From Pseudoduganella rivuli (GTDB taxonomy: Bacteria; Pseudomonadota; Gammaproteobacteria; Burkholderiales; Burkholderiaceae_D): a stretch of 64,000 nucleotides of DNA. Where the stretch lies: NCBI RefSeq assembly GCF_009674485.1, contig NZ_WKJJ01000002.1, forward strand, positions 434,001 to 498,000. The letters run 5' to 3'. Positions within the stretch are counted from its first letter, which is position 1; each line of letters opens with the position of its first letter. The notes under the pieces were generated by a model. It was given only the letters and a program-made list of their open reading frames with translations. It did no database searches and had not been told where the DNA came from. A program made the translations under genes and the position numbers. Below are positions 8,506 through 19,058 of the stretch, in pieces.

Positions 8506-10665
8506 ATGTCCCGCCCAAATCTGCTCATCCTGGCAGCCGCTGCCGGCTTTGCCCTGACTCCTGTTGCTTTTGCCGCCCAAACCACTGCCGCCGCCGCGTC
8601 GGCCCACAGCGTCGCATCGCTGGCCGGCAATCCGTTTGCCCAACCCAGCCCGCTGCCGTTCCACTATCCGCAGTTCGACCTGATCAAGGATGAGCACTTT
8701 GCCCCGGCTTACGCCGAAGGCATGGCGCAAAACCTGAAGGAAATCGACGCGATCGCCAATAACAAGAAGCCGGCCACCTTCGACAACACCATCATCGCGA
8801 TGGAGCGTTCCGGCCAGTTGCTGGGCCGCGTCGCCACTACCTTCGGCAACCTGCAAGGCGCCAACACCAACGACAAGCTGGATGAGATCGACCGCGAGAT
8901 GTCGCCGAAACTGGCGGCCCACAATGACGCGATTTACCTGAACGGCAAGCTGTATGCGCGTGTCAAGGCGCTGTACGACAAGCGCGACAAGCTCGGCCTC
9001 GATGCGGAAGCGAAGCATTTGCTGGAGCGCTACCACATGGATTTCGTCCGCGCCGGGGCGCAACTGTCCGCCGCCGACAAGGAAAAGCTGAAGGCATATA
9101 ACAGCGAACTGGCGACGCTGCAGACGTCGTTCACGCAAAACGTGCTGAAGGAAATCAATGCCTCGGCGCTGGTCGTCGACACGCGCGAAGAGCTGGCCGG
9201 CATGTCGGACGCCGCGATTGACGCGGCAGCGCTTGCTGCCAAGGCGCGCGGCCAGGAAGGCAAGTTTGCCGTGGCGCTGATCAACACCACGGGCCAGCCA
9301 CCGCTGTCCGTGCTGACCAACCCGGTCACCCGCAAGCGCCTGATGGATCTGTCGCTGGCCCGTGGCGGCCGTGGCGGTGAATTCGACTCGCGCGCGATCG
9401 TGCTGAAGATCGCCAAGCTGCGCGCGGAAAAAGCCGCGCTGCTGGGCTACCCGAACTATGCCGCGTATTCGCTGGCGGACCAGACCGCGAAGTCCACGGA
9501 TGCCGTCAACAAGCTGCTGGCGGAACTGGCCAAGCCGGCTGTCGCCAATGCGCGCAAGGAGCAGGCCGACCTGCAGGCCGTGGCGGACGCCGAGAAGGCC
9601 GGTATCCAGGTGGGTGCGTCGGACTGGGCGTTCTACACGGACAAGGTGCGCGCGCAGCGCTACAGCTTCGATGGCGCGCAATTGAAACCGTACTTCGAAT
9701 TGACCAATGTGCTGGAAAAAGGCGTGTTCTTTGCCGCCAACAAGCTGTATGGCCTGTCGTTCAAGGAGCGCAAGGATTTGCCTGTGTACCACCCGGACGT
9801 CAAGGTGTACGACGTGTTCGATGCGGACGGCAAACAGCTGGCGATCTTCCTGGCGGACATGTACGCGCGTCCGACCAAGCAGGGCGGCGCATGGATGAAT
9901 GAATACGTGTCGCAATCGAAGTTGCTGGGTACGCATTCGGTGGTGGCAAACCACCTGAACATCCCGAAACCGCCGGCCGGCGAACCGACCCTGTTGACCG
10001 TGGATGAAGTGAAGACCGCGTTCCACGAATTCGGCCATGCGCTGCACGGCATGTTCTCCAACGTGAAGTACCCGCGCTTCTCCGGCACCAGCGTGCCGCG
10101 CGACTTCGTCGAATATCCGTCGCAAGTCAATGAAATGTGGATGACGAACCCGGAAGTGCTGGCCAACTATGCGCGCCACTACAAGACGGGCGAAGCGATG
10201 CCGAAGGAGTTGCTGGAAAAAGTCACCGCCGCGAAGAAATTCAACCAGGGCTTCACCACCACGGAAAACGTGGCGTCGTCGCTGCTGGACCAGCGCTGGC
10301 ACCAGTTGCCAGCGACGCAAATCCCGACCGATGTGCTGGCGTTCGAAGCGGCCGCACTGAAAGACGTGGGTGTCGATTACGCGCCGGTGCCGCCGCGCTA
10401 CCGCACCACGTACTTCTCGCACACGTTCTCGGGCGGCTATGCGGCCGGCTATTACTCGTACCTGTGGAGCGAGAAGCTGGACGCCGACACCGTGGAATGG
10501 TTCAAGGAGAACGGCGGCTTGCAGCGCAAGAACGGCGACTGGTTCCGCGACAAGCTGCTGTCGCGCGGCGGCACCGACGATGCGCTGCAACTGTTCCGCA
10601 ACTTCCGCGGCCGCGACGCGAAAATCGAACCGCTGCTGGAACGCCGCGGCTTGCTGGCCGAATAA
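8506..10665 (+). CDS. exported M3 family oligopeptidase (dipeptidyl carboxypeptidase-like), copy 1
   Basis: A 719-residue zinc peptidase with a signal peptide (LILAAAAGFALTPVAFA). The M3 site is complete: H507-EFG-H511 and third ligand E536 in DFVEYPSQVNEMW. The substrate-binding Tyr-rich segment RYRTTYFSHTFSGGYAAGYYSYLWS is present near the C-terminus. The family cleaves short peptides, with Dcp-type members removing C-terminal dipeptides. The export signal places it in the periplasm, unlike cytoplasmic Dcp and OpdA. The start at 8506 has CGAAAG upstream and leaves the signal peptide intact. It is followed by a close paralogue in the same direction. Confidence 0.9.
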   Translation: MSRPNLLILAAAAGFALTPVAFAAQTTAAAASAHSVASLAGNPFAQPSPLPFHYPQFDLIKDEHFAPAYAEGMAQNLKEIDAIANNKKPATFDNTIIAMERSGQLLGRVATTFGNLQGANTNDKLDEIDREMSPKLAAHNDAIYLNGKLYARVKALYDKRDKLGLDAEAKHLLERYHMDFVRAGAQLSAADKEKLKAYNSELATLQTSFTQNVLKEINASALVVDTREELAGMSDAAIDAAALAAKARGQEGKFAVALINTTGQPPLSVLTNPVTRKRLMDLSLARGGRGGEFDSRAIVLKIAKLRAEKAALLGYPNYAAYSLADQTAKSTDAVNKLLAELAKPAVANARKEQADLQAVADAEKAGIQVGASDWAFYTDKVRAQRYSFDGAQLKPYFELTNVLEKGVFFAANKLYGLSFKERKDLPVYHPDVKVYDVFDADGKQLAIFLADMYARPTKQGGAWMNEYVSQSKLLGTHSVVANHLNIPKPPAGEPTLLTVDEVKTAFHEFGHALHGMFSNVKYPRFSGTSVPRDFVEYPSQVNEMWMTNPEVLANYARHYKTGEAMPKELLEKVTAAKKFNQGFTTTENVASSLLDQRWHQLPATQIPTDVLAFEAAALKDVGVDYAPVPPRYRTTYFSHTFSGGYAAGYYSYLWSEKLDADTVEWFKENGGLQRKNGDWFRDKLLSRGGTDDALQLFRNFRGRDAKIEPLLERRGLLAE

Positions 10666-10691
10666 TCCGTTACACCGATTACGCCAAACCG

Positions 10692-10795
10692 GTAGGGCGG
10701 CAAGCCGCAAGGCTTGCCGCCATGTCCGCATGGCCACCAGCGCATGCTGGACCATGACGCATGCATGGCGGCTCGAAAAAGCCGATCCGCCCTAC
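10692..10795. repeat. paired REP-like element (BIME-like)
   Basis: GTAGGGCGG at 10692-10700 starts a perfect 11-bp hairpin (10696-10706 with 10711-10721, loop GCAA). An inverted partner ends at 10787-10795 (CCGCCCTAC) with a 9-bp stem containing one mismatch (10767-10775 with 10783-10791). A further imperfect hairpin lies between. Two outward-facing copies in one gap resemble the bacterial interspersed mosaic elements formed by REP pairs. It separates the two M3 peptidase genes. Confidence 0.7.
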
Positions 10796-10812
10796 CTTGA
10801 CGAGATATACCT

Positions 10813-12939
10813 ATGAAACCAATGAAGATTGTTGCCGCCGCAGTCGCACTGGCATTTGCCGGCTTCGCCCACGCGGAAACCGCGCCGCAGTTCGACGCCA
10901 CGAACCCGTTCGCCAAACCCAGCACGTTGCCATTCCAGTACCCGGCATTCGACAAGATCAGCAACGAGGCCTACGCCCCGGCGTTCGCCGAAGGCATGCG
11001 CCAGCACCTGGCGGAAATCGATGCCATCGCCAACAACAAGAAACCCGCCACGTTTGAAAACACTATCGTGGCGATGGAGCGCTCCGGCCAGTTGTTGAAC
11101 CGCGTATCGACGGTGTTCTACAGCCTGAACGGCGCCAACACGAATGACGCGATTCAGGCGCTGAACAAGGAACTGGCGCCCAAGCTGGCCGCCCATGACG
11201 ATGCGATCCGCCTGAATGGCAAGCTGTATGAACGCGTGAAAGCGCTGTATGAGAAGCGCGACAAGCTGCACCTGAACGCGGAGGCGAAACACCTGCTGCA
11301 GCGCTACCACACGGACTTCGTGCGCGCCGGCGCCAAACTGTCGCCAGCCGACAAGGAAAAGTTAAAAGCGTACAACGCCGAACTGGCCGCGCTACAAACC
11401 ACATTCAGCGCCAACGTACTGAAGGAGGCCAATGCGTCGGCGCTGATCGTCGACACCCGCGAAGAACTGGCCGGCATGAGCGACAAGGCGATTGACGCGG
11501 CAGCTGCGGCCGCCAAGGCGCGCGGCCTGGAAGGCAAATTCGCCATTCCGGTCACCAATACCACGGGCCAGGCATCGCTGTCCGTACTGACCAACCGCGC
11601 CGTGCGCCAGCGCTTGCTCGATGCGTCGATGGCGCGCGGCAGCCATGGCGGCGAATTCGATAACCGCGACGTCGTGCTGAAGGTGGCCAGGCTGCGCGCC
11701 GAAAAGGCGGCGTTGCTGGGCTACGCCAGCCATGCCGCGTACAACCTGGAAGACCAGACTGCGCAAAACGCGGAAGCCGTGAATAAACTGCTGGCGGAAT
11801 TTGCCCGTCCGGCCGTGGCCAATGCGAAGAAGGAAGCGGCGGAAATCCAGAAAGTCATCGACGCGGAAAACGGCGGCTTCCAGATTGGCGCGGCCGACTG
11901 GTCGTTCTACTCCGATAAGGTGCGTGCGCAGCGCTATGCGTTCGACCAGAGCCAGCTGAAGCCCTACTTTGAACTGAACAATGTGTTGACCAACGGCCTG
12001 TTCTTCGCGGCCGGCAAGGTGTACGGCCTGTCGTTCAAGGAGCGCAAGGATTTGCCGGTGTACCACCCGGATGTGCGCGTATTCGACGTCTATGACGAAA
12101 ACGGCAAACAGCTGGCGATCTTCCTGGCCGACTTCTATGCCCGCTCCAACAAGCGCGGCGGTGCGTGGATGAATGCCTACGTCAGCCAGTCCAAGCTGAT
12201 GGGCACGCAGCCGGTGATTGCGAATCACCTCAACATTCCCAAGCCGGCCGATGGCGAGCCGACCCTGCTGACGTACGACGAACTGCGCACCTTGTTCCAC
12301 GAATTCGGCCATGCGTTGCACGGCATGTTCTCGGACGTGACGTATCCGCGCTTCTCCGGCACCCGCGTGCCGCGCGACTTCGTGGAATTCCCGTCGCAAG
12401 TCAATGAAATGTGGGCCGTGTACCCCGCCGTACTGGCCAACTATGCCAAGCATTACCAGACCGGCGCGCCGATGCCGAAAGAGTTGCTGGACAAGGTGAT
12501 CGCATCGCAGAAATTCAACGAAGGCTTCCGTACCACGGAATACCTGGCCGCGTCCATCGTTGACCAGCGCTGGCACCAGCTGGGCGCGTCGCAAATTCCG
12601 GGCGACGTGGTGGCGTTTGAAACGGCGGCGCTGAAGGATGCCGGCGTCGACTTCGCACCGGTGCCGCCACGCTACCGCACCACGTACTTCTCGCATATCT
12701 TCGCGGGCGGCTACTCGGCAGGCTACTACGGTTACCTGTGGAGCGAAAAGCTCGATGCGGACACGGTCAACTGGTTCCAGGAAAACGGCGGCATGCTGCG
12801 CAAGAACGGCGACTGGTTCCGCAAGATGCTGCTGTCGCGCGGCGGCACCATGGATGCGATGCAGATGTATCGCAACTTCCGCGGCCGCGATGCGCAGATC
12901 GCGCCGCTGCTGGAGCGCCGTGGGTTGACGGAGAAGTAA
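10813..12939 (+). CDS. exported M3 family oligopeptidase, copy 2
   Basis: A 708-residue paralogue of the preceding gene, with signal peptide MKPMKIVAAAVALAFAGFAHA. The zinc site is H496-EFG-H500 with E525 in DFVEFPSQVNEMW, and the C-terminal RYRTTYFSHIFAGGYSAGYYGYLWS block is kept. Alignment by eye shows near-identity along whole blocks with copy 1, so this is a tandem duplication. Most differences are conservative. Both copies look active. A GC-rich gap with paired REP-like hairpins separates them, which may lower read-through from the first gene. Confidence 0.9.
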   Translation: MKPMKIVAAAVALAFAGFAHAETAPQFDATNPFAKPSTLPFQYPAFDKISNEAYAPAFAEGMRQHLAEIDAIANNKKPATFENTIVAMERSGQLLNRVSTVFYSLNGANTNDAIQALNKELAPKLAAHDDAIRLNGKLYERVKALYEKRDKLHLNAEAKHLLQRYHTDFVRAGAKLSPADKEKLKAYNAELAALQTTFSANVLKEANASALIVDTREELAGMSDKAIDAAAAAAKARGLEGKFAIPVTNTTGQASLSVLTNRAVRQRLLDASMARGSHGGEFDNRDVVLKVARLRAEKAALLGYASHAAYNLEDQTAQNAEAVNKLLAEFARPAVANAKKEAAEIQKVIDAENGGFQIGAADWSFYSDKVRAQRYAFDQSQLKPYFELNNVLTNGLFFAAGKVYGLSFKERKDLPVYHPDVRVFDVYDENGKQLAIFLADFYARSNKRGGAWMNAYVSQSKLMGTQPVIANHLNIPKPADGEPTLLTYDELRTLFHEFGHALHGMFSDVTYPRFSGTRVPRDFVEFPSQVNEMWAVYPAVLANYAKHYQTGAPMPKELLDKVIASQKFNEGFRTTEYLAASIVDQRWHQLGASQIPGDVVAFETAALKDAGVDFAPVPPRYRTTYFSHIFAGGYSAGYYGYLWSEKLDADTVNWFQENGGMLRKNGDWFRKMLLSRGGTMDAMQMYRNFRGRDAQIAPLLERRGLTEK

Positions 12940-12953
12940 TTCGTTGCTGTGAA

Positions 12954-12980
12954 GCAGAAAAGTCCCTGGCACTTTTCTGC
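12954..12980. other. hairpin without T tract after the M3 peptidase
   Basis: GCAGAAAAGT (12954-12963) pairs perfectly with ACTTTTCTGC (12971-12980) around a 7-base loop. No T run follows, so it is a weak or factor-assisted terminator, or a 3' end stabiliser, at best. Confidence 0.4.
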
Positions 12981-13025
12981 GGTTGGGAAATTGTTTGACT
13001 TGTCTATCGTAGACAGGTTTATCGT

Positions 13026-13048
13026 GGCGGCTCTTTTAAGGAGCCGCC
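13026..13048 (+). promoter_or_regulatory. hairpin overlapping the ribosome site of the 13049 gene
   Basis: GGCGGCTC (13026-13033) pairs with GAGCCGCC (13041-13048), which ends directly at the ATG. The AAGGAG ribosome site (13038-13043) is split between loop and stem. This arrangement could limit translation initiation. A separate 6-bp inverted repeat, TGTCTA-TCG-TAGACA, lies at 13001-13015. Confidence 0.4.
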
Positions 13049-13447
13049 ATGACCGACGACGATTTCCTCTCCCGCTTCGCCACCTGCACACTGGCGCCCG
13101 AACATTTCAACCACCTGGGCCATCTGCGGCTGGGCTGGATATTGTTGCGCCGCTTGCCGGCGGATGACGCGGTCATGCAGGCCTGCATCGGTATCCGCCG
13201 CTATGCCACCCACTTGGGCGCTGCGGACAAGTTTCACTGGACAATCACGGAAGCGCTGTTGCGCCTGCTGCTGGCGGGCGGCGCCGCCGACCACGGGCAG
13301 GATTGGCAATCTTTCCTGGCTGCCAATATGGAACTGGAGCAGGATGCCCGCGCCCGGCTGGCGCTGCATTATTCGCCCGAGCGGTTGGCCGATGCCGCTG
13401 CCCGCACAGCCTTCGTCCAACCGGACCGGGCGCCGCTGCCGTTGTAA
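13049..13447 (+). CDS. conserved hypothetical protein paired with a MerR regulator
   Basis: A 132-residue soluble protein that I cannot assign to a named family. It has a His-rich N-terminal motif, EHFNHLGHLRLGW (residues 18-30), followed by helices and a mid-protein WTITEALLRLLLAGG segment. The paired His residues could bind a metal, but this is speculation. It ends 6 bases before the MerR start, so the two genes are probably cotranscribed. A hairpin partly covers its ribosome site. Confidence 0.6.
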   Translation: MTDDDFLSRFATCTLAPEHFNHLGHLRLGWILLRRLPADDAVMQACIGIRRYATHLGAADKFHWTITEALLRLLLAGGAADHGQDWQSFLAANMELEQDARARLALHYSPERLADAAARTAFVQPDRAPLPL

Positions 13448-13453
13448 GCTACA

Positions 13454-13984
13454 GTGATGGAAACGCTTTATACGATAGGCCAGCTGGCCAAACGCTGCGG
13501 CATTTCGCGCACGACCTTGCTGTATTACGAAAAGCTGGGCCTGATTGAACCGGCCAGCCGCAGCGAGGCCGGATACCGCCGCTATTCCGGACACGAACTG
13601 GCGCGGGTCGGGCAGGTGCGGCAATATCGCGCCGCTGGACTGGCATTGGAGACCATCGCTGCGCTGCTGGCCGATGGCGACCGTTCGTCGCTGATCCGCC
13701 GGCGGCTGGACGACATCCAGCGCGAAATCGCGCAATTACGCGAACAGCAGGCGCTGCTGGTGCGGCTGCTGTCGGATAAAGCCGCACTGGAACCCGCGAT
13801 GGACAAGGCCCGCTGGACCGCGCTGTTGCGGGGCGCCGGTGTCGATGATGCCGCCATGGGACGGTGGCATGCGCTGTTTGAAAAGCAGGCGCCGGAAGCG
13901 CACCAGGCCTTTTTATTATCACTGGGGCTGGATGCCGGGGAAATGGAACACATCCGTAGCTGGGCGCGGCAAATCGGTGTATAA
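13454..13984 (+). CDS. MerR family transcriptional regulator
   Basis: A 176-residue regulator. The N-terminal winged helix reads YTIGQLAKRCGISRTTLLYYEKLGLI, the MerR wing is SEAGYRRYSGHELARV, and a coiled-coil dimer helix spans roughly residues 75-115. A C-terminal helical segment (FEKQAPEAHQAFLLSLGL) replaces the short metal-binding loop of MerR proper, and no Cys ligands are seen. Small molecules rather than metals are therefore likely effectors. The start may be GTG 13454 or ATG 13457; they differ by one residue. It sits directly after the small unknown gene. Confidence 0.85.
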   Translation: MMETLYTIGQLAKRCGISRTTLLYYEKLGLIEPASRSEAGYRRYSGHELARVGQVRQYRAAGLALETIAALLADGDRSSLIRRRLDDIQREIAQLREQQALLVRLLSDKAALEPAMDKARWTALLRGAGVDDAAMGRWHALFEKQAPEAHQAFLLSLGLDAGEMEHIRSWARQIGV

Positions 13985-14013
13985 ATTGCCTAATGAGACT
14001 ACAGGGGACAGCA

Positions 14014-14286
14014 ATGGATAATGAACTGAAAGCCTCGTTGAAAGCCTTGCATGCCCGGCTGGCGCATTCCGGTCCGGTTGACGAGGAATTGCAGGATTTG
14101 CTGCGCCAGCTCGACGGCGATATCCGCCAGTTGCTGGAACAGCGCGCCGCCGAAGGGGATGACGCGTCGCCGTACGGCCTGGCTGAGCGCACGCAGGAAA
14201 TTTCCGCCCGCTTTGCCGTCAAACACCCGACCCTGGAGCCGGCATTGCGCGAACTGGGTTCCATCCTGGCCAATATGGGGATATAG
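14014..14286 (+). CDS. DUF4404 family protein
   Basis: A 90-residue acidic helical protein (MDNELKASLKALHARLAHSG...) ending FAVKHPTLEPALRELGSILANMGI. This pattern fits DUF4404, a small family of unknown function common in gamma- and betaproteobacteria. Two amphipathic helices with heptad-like spacing suggest a coiled coil. The start at 14014 is supported by an AGGGGA ribosome site. A strong terminator follows and is shared with the convergent DUF1269-type gene. Confidence 0.7.
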   Translation: MDNELKASLKALHARLAHSGPVDEELQDLLRQLDGDIRQLLEQRAAEGDDASPYGLAERTQEISARFAVKHPTLEPALRELGSILANMGI

Positions 14287-14288
14287 AA

Positions 14289-14318
14289 AAAGCCGGGGTT
14301 CAAACGAACCCCGGCTTT
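14289..14318. terminator. bidirectional intrinsic terminator
   Basis: A perfect 12-bp stem, AAAGCCGGGGTT / AACCCCGGCTTT, with loop CAAACG lies between convergent genes. The A and T ends serve either direction. A second hairpin (CCCGGGAC / GTCCCGGG, 14329-14349) follows. Confidence 0.8.
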
Positions 14319-14358
14319 GGCATGAGAACCCGGGACCAGTAGTCCCGGGCGGCCAGCG

Positions 14359-14871
14359 TTACGGAAACGCCAGCATCGGCGGTTCGATACCGCCAAAGTT
14401 GAAGTTGGGATGACGCTTCTGGATCATTTCCTCAATTTCCACCACCCGGCCGGGTGGCACGTCGACAATCATTAACACCTGCCCCTGTGCAATCATGGGC
14501 GAAAACTGTTCCAGTTTGGTATTGGGAACGGCGGCCGCATTCATGCCGGATGCCCATCCGCCAAACATGGCGCCCCCCAGCGCGACCAGCAGGATGGCGG
14601 CCGTGCGGATGGTCCAGCCGTCCGGCGGGAACATGGTCAGCAGGATAGCGGTACCCAGTCCCACAATACCGCCGATCACCATGCCCAGCTGGGCGCCATG
14701 CACGATATCCGTACGCTGCAGGAAGCTGCAATCGGGCATGTCAGAAGGCAAGGTTTTATCTTTGGCAAGGAACTTGATGTGGCTGATTTCGATGCGCGCG
14801 AGCAGCAGTTCATCGAGCATGGCGCGCGCGCTGGGAATGTCGGGAAGCAAATAGTAGAGACGACGGCGCAT
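14359..14871 (-). CDS. DUF1269-type membrane protein
   Basis: A 170-residue protein starting MRRRLYYLLPDIPSARAMLDELL, a ferredoxin-like N-terminal region. Two glycine-rich transmembrane hairpins follow (GMVIGGIVGLGTAILLTMF and ILLVALGGAMFGGWASGM). The C-terminal part, AQGQVLMIVDVPPGRVVEIEEMI, returns to the cytoplasm. This layout fits DUF1269-like proteins, often described as stress-related membrane proteins; the function is unproven. The start at 14871 has a GGAG site. An upstream in-frame ATG at 15042 would add a Cys-rich leader with no coding look and was rejected. Confidence 0.75.
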   Translation of the reverse strand: MRRRLYYLLPDIPSARAMLDELLLARIEISHIKFLAKDKTLPSDMPDCSFLQRTDIVHGAQLGMVIGGIVGLGTAILLTMFPPDGWTIRTAAILLVALGGAMFGGWASGMNAAAVPNTKLEQFSPMIAQGQVLMIVDVPPGRVVEIEEMIQKRHPNFNFGGIEPPMLAFP

Positions 14872-15051
14872 GGTAATCTCCGAGCGGGTTATGTTCTCGT
14901 TATAGCAAAAGTTACAGCAAAGGCAATGATAGTGCCTTATCTTTTTTTGGACGTGTCCATCTTCACAAGTTATTGAAAAATATAAGTTTTTCCAATTGAA
15001 AAAGACTATCGGATGCGCGCAGCCGGTGCATTTCCGGTACAATGCCGGGCT

Positions 15052-17400
<2,349 letters not shown>

Positions 17401-17434
17401 TCCGCCGGCGGGCCATCCGCCAGCAGGCCCAGGA

Positions 17435-17475
17435 CACGGCGGGCGTTCCTCACGGGACGCCCGCCGTGTTGTTTT
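17435..17475 (+). terminator. intrinsic terminator after ygiQ
   Basis: CACGGCGGGCGT (17435-17446) pairs with ACGCCCGCCGTG (17457-17468), with an extended inner stem. A T-rich stretch (TTGTTTT) follows. Confidence 0.75.
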
Positions 17476-17600
17476 CTCCCCTCAAATTTCATAAATGCAT
17501 GGATAATTCATCCCAGTTCACATCAACGCGCGGGGCGGGTTGCGGCTACACTGATTGCTCAGATCGGGGACGTATACACCGGACCCCGGACATCAACTGG

Positions 17601-19049
17601 ATGACTATGAAAATTTCCGTGAAATACATGTTGCTGGCGCCCATGCTGGCGCTGCTGGCCGCCTGCGGTGGCGGCGGCAAAGACAGTTCCTCCTCCACGA
17701 CCACCACGCCGACCCTGCTGTCGATTGCCGTGACGCCGGCCACGCCGACGGTGGCGGTGGGGCTGACGCAGCAAATGACGGCCACCGGCACGTATTCGGA
17801 TGGCAAGAGCGCCGCCATTACGACCGGCCTGACGTGGTCGGTCAAAGGTCCTAACATTACCGTGCTGTCCGCCACCGGCCTGGTGACGGGCAAGGCGATC
17901 GGTACCGATACCGTGACCGCCACCGTGGGCAGCGTGACCGGTTCGACCAATGTCACCGTGCGCGGCCAGTGGGATGCGATTTCCGCGGGCGGTAACCACA
18001 CCGTGGGCCGCCGCGCCGACGGCGCGCTGTATGCGTGGGGCTGGAACCGCCAGGGCCAGTTGGGTGAGGCATCGAATGGCGACCGCGCCACGCCGACCTT
18101 GGTGAGCTCCACCGGCGTGAAGCTGCCGTGGAAGCAAGTCGCCGTGGGTGAGTTGCATACGCTGGCGATCGACAGCGATGGCGTGCTGTGGGCCTGGGGT
18201 TACAACCAGAATGGCCAGCTGGGCGATGGCACCACCGTCGACAAGAACGTGCCGGTGAAAGTCGGCTCGGCCAAGGACTGGGTCTCCATTGCCGCTGGCA
18301 AATCGCACAGCATGGCGATCAACAAATCCGGCGTGATGTTCGGCTGGGGCCGCAATTTCAACGGCCAGCTGGGCGACGACAGCAAGGTCGACCGCCTGGC
18401 GCCGACCCGCGTCGCCACGGTGACGACGGGCACGCCGGCCGTGACAGTGACGTGGACCGCCGTATCGGCCGGTGCCAGCCATACGCTGGCGCGCGCCATG
18501 GATGGCACGTTGTGGGGCTGGGGTGGCAACACCAAGAGCCAGCTGGGCAACAATGCCGTCGCCGATGTGCAGAAACCGGCCAAAATCGGCGTTTCGACAT
18601 GGGCCAGCGTGGCGGCCGGCGGCACCCACTCGCTGGGCATCCGCGCGGACGGCACGTTGTGGGCCTGGGGCGATAATTCGTCCGGCCAGCTGGGTGTCGC
18701 CACCACCAATACCGCCGTGACGGCGCCGGTGCCAACGCAGGTTGGCACCGCCAGCAACTGGTCGGTGATCGCGTCCGGCCTGGCGCACTCGCTGGGTGTG
18801 CGCACCGATGGCACGCTGTATGGCTGGGGCTCGAACAGCAATGGCCAGGTCGGCAACGGCAGCACCGTCAACGTCGGCGCACCGACGCAGATCGGCACCG
18901 CCATCACGTGGGTCAACGTGGAATCGGGCTTGCAGCACAGCGTGGCGCTGCAAAAAGATAATTCCGTGTGGCTGTGGGGCCGCAACACGGAAGGCCAGCT
19001 GGGTAACGGCACGCAGACCGACGTGACGGCGCCGGCCGTCCTGCCGTAA
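17601..19049 (+). CDS. lipoprotein with Ig-like domain and RCC1 repeats
   Basis: A protein of about 482 residues with a lipoprotein signal peptide and lipobox (LALLAAC, then GGGG and a Ser/Thr-rich linker). A BIG2-like Ig domain follows (LLSIAVTPATPTVAVGLTQQ ... SVTGSTNVTV). Seven or so RCC1 repeats then form a predicted beta-propeller, with recurrent units such as SHTLARAMDGTLWGWG and GQLG. Bacterial RCC1 proteins are surface or periplasmic binding scaffolds, not Ran exchange factors. The start may be 17601 or 17607. The stop lies 9 bases before a c-di-GMP sensor gene in the same direction, so the two are probably cotranscribed and may work together. Confidence 0.85.
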   Translation: MTMKISVKYMLLAPMLALLAACGGGGKDSSSSTTTTPTLLSIAVTPATPTVAVGLTQQMTATGTYSDGKSAAITTGLTWSVKGPNITVLSATGLVTGKAIGTDTVTATVGSVTGSTNVTVRGQWDAISAGGNHTVGRRADGALYAWGWNRQGQLGEASNGDRATPTLVSSTGVKLPWKQVAVGELHTLAIDSDGVLWAWGYNQNGQLGDGTTVDKNVPVKVGSAKDWVSIAAGKSHSMAINKSGVMFGWGRNFNGQLGDDSKVDRLAPTRVATVTTGTPAVTVTWTAVSAGASHTLARAMDGTLWGWGGNTKSQLGNNAVADVQKPAKIGVSTWASVAAGGTHSLGIRADGTLWAWGDNSSGQLGVATTNTAVTAPVPTQVGTASNWSVIASGLAHSLGVRTDGTLYGWGSNSNGQVGNGSTVNVGAPTQIGTAITWVNVESGLQHSVALQKDNSVWLWGRNTEGQLGNGTQTDVTAPAVLP

Positions 19050-19058
19050 CGGAGCGTC

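Noticed and set aside
13001..13015. TGTCTA-TCG-TAGACA palindrome as a LexA or MerR operator
   Set aside because: It lacks the CTG-N10-CAG LexA form and the 19-20 bp spacer setting of MerR promoters; kept only as a note under the nearby hairpin.
14872..15042. Cys-rich N-terminal extension of the DUF1269-type protein
   Set aside because: The extension has a low-GC non-coding look, no ribosome site, and shares its bases with the ygiQ upstream region; the GGAG-preceded ATG at 14871 is better.
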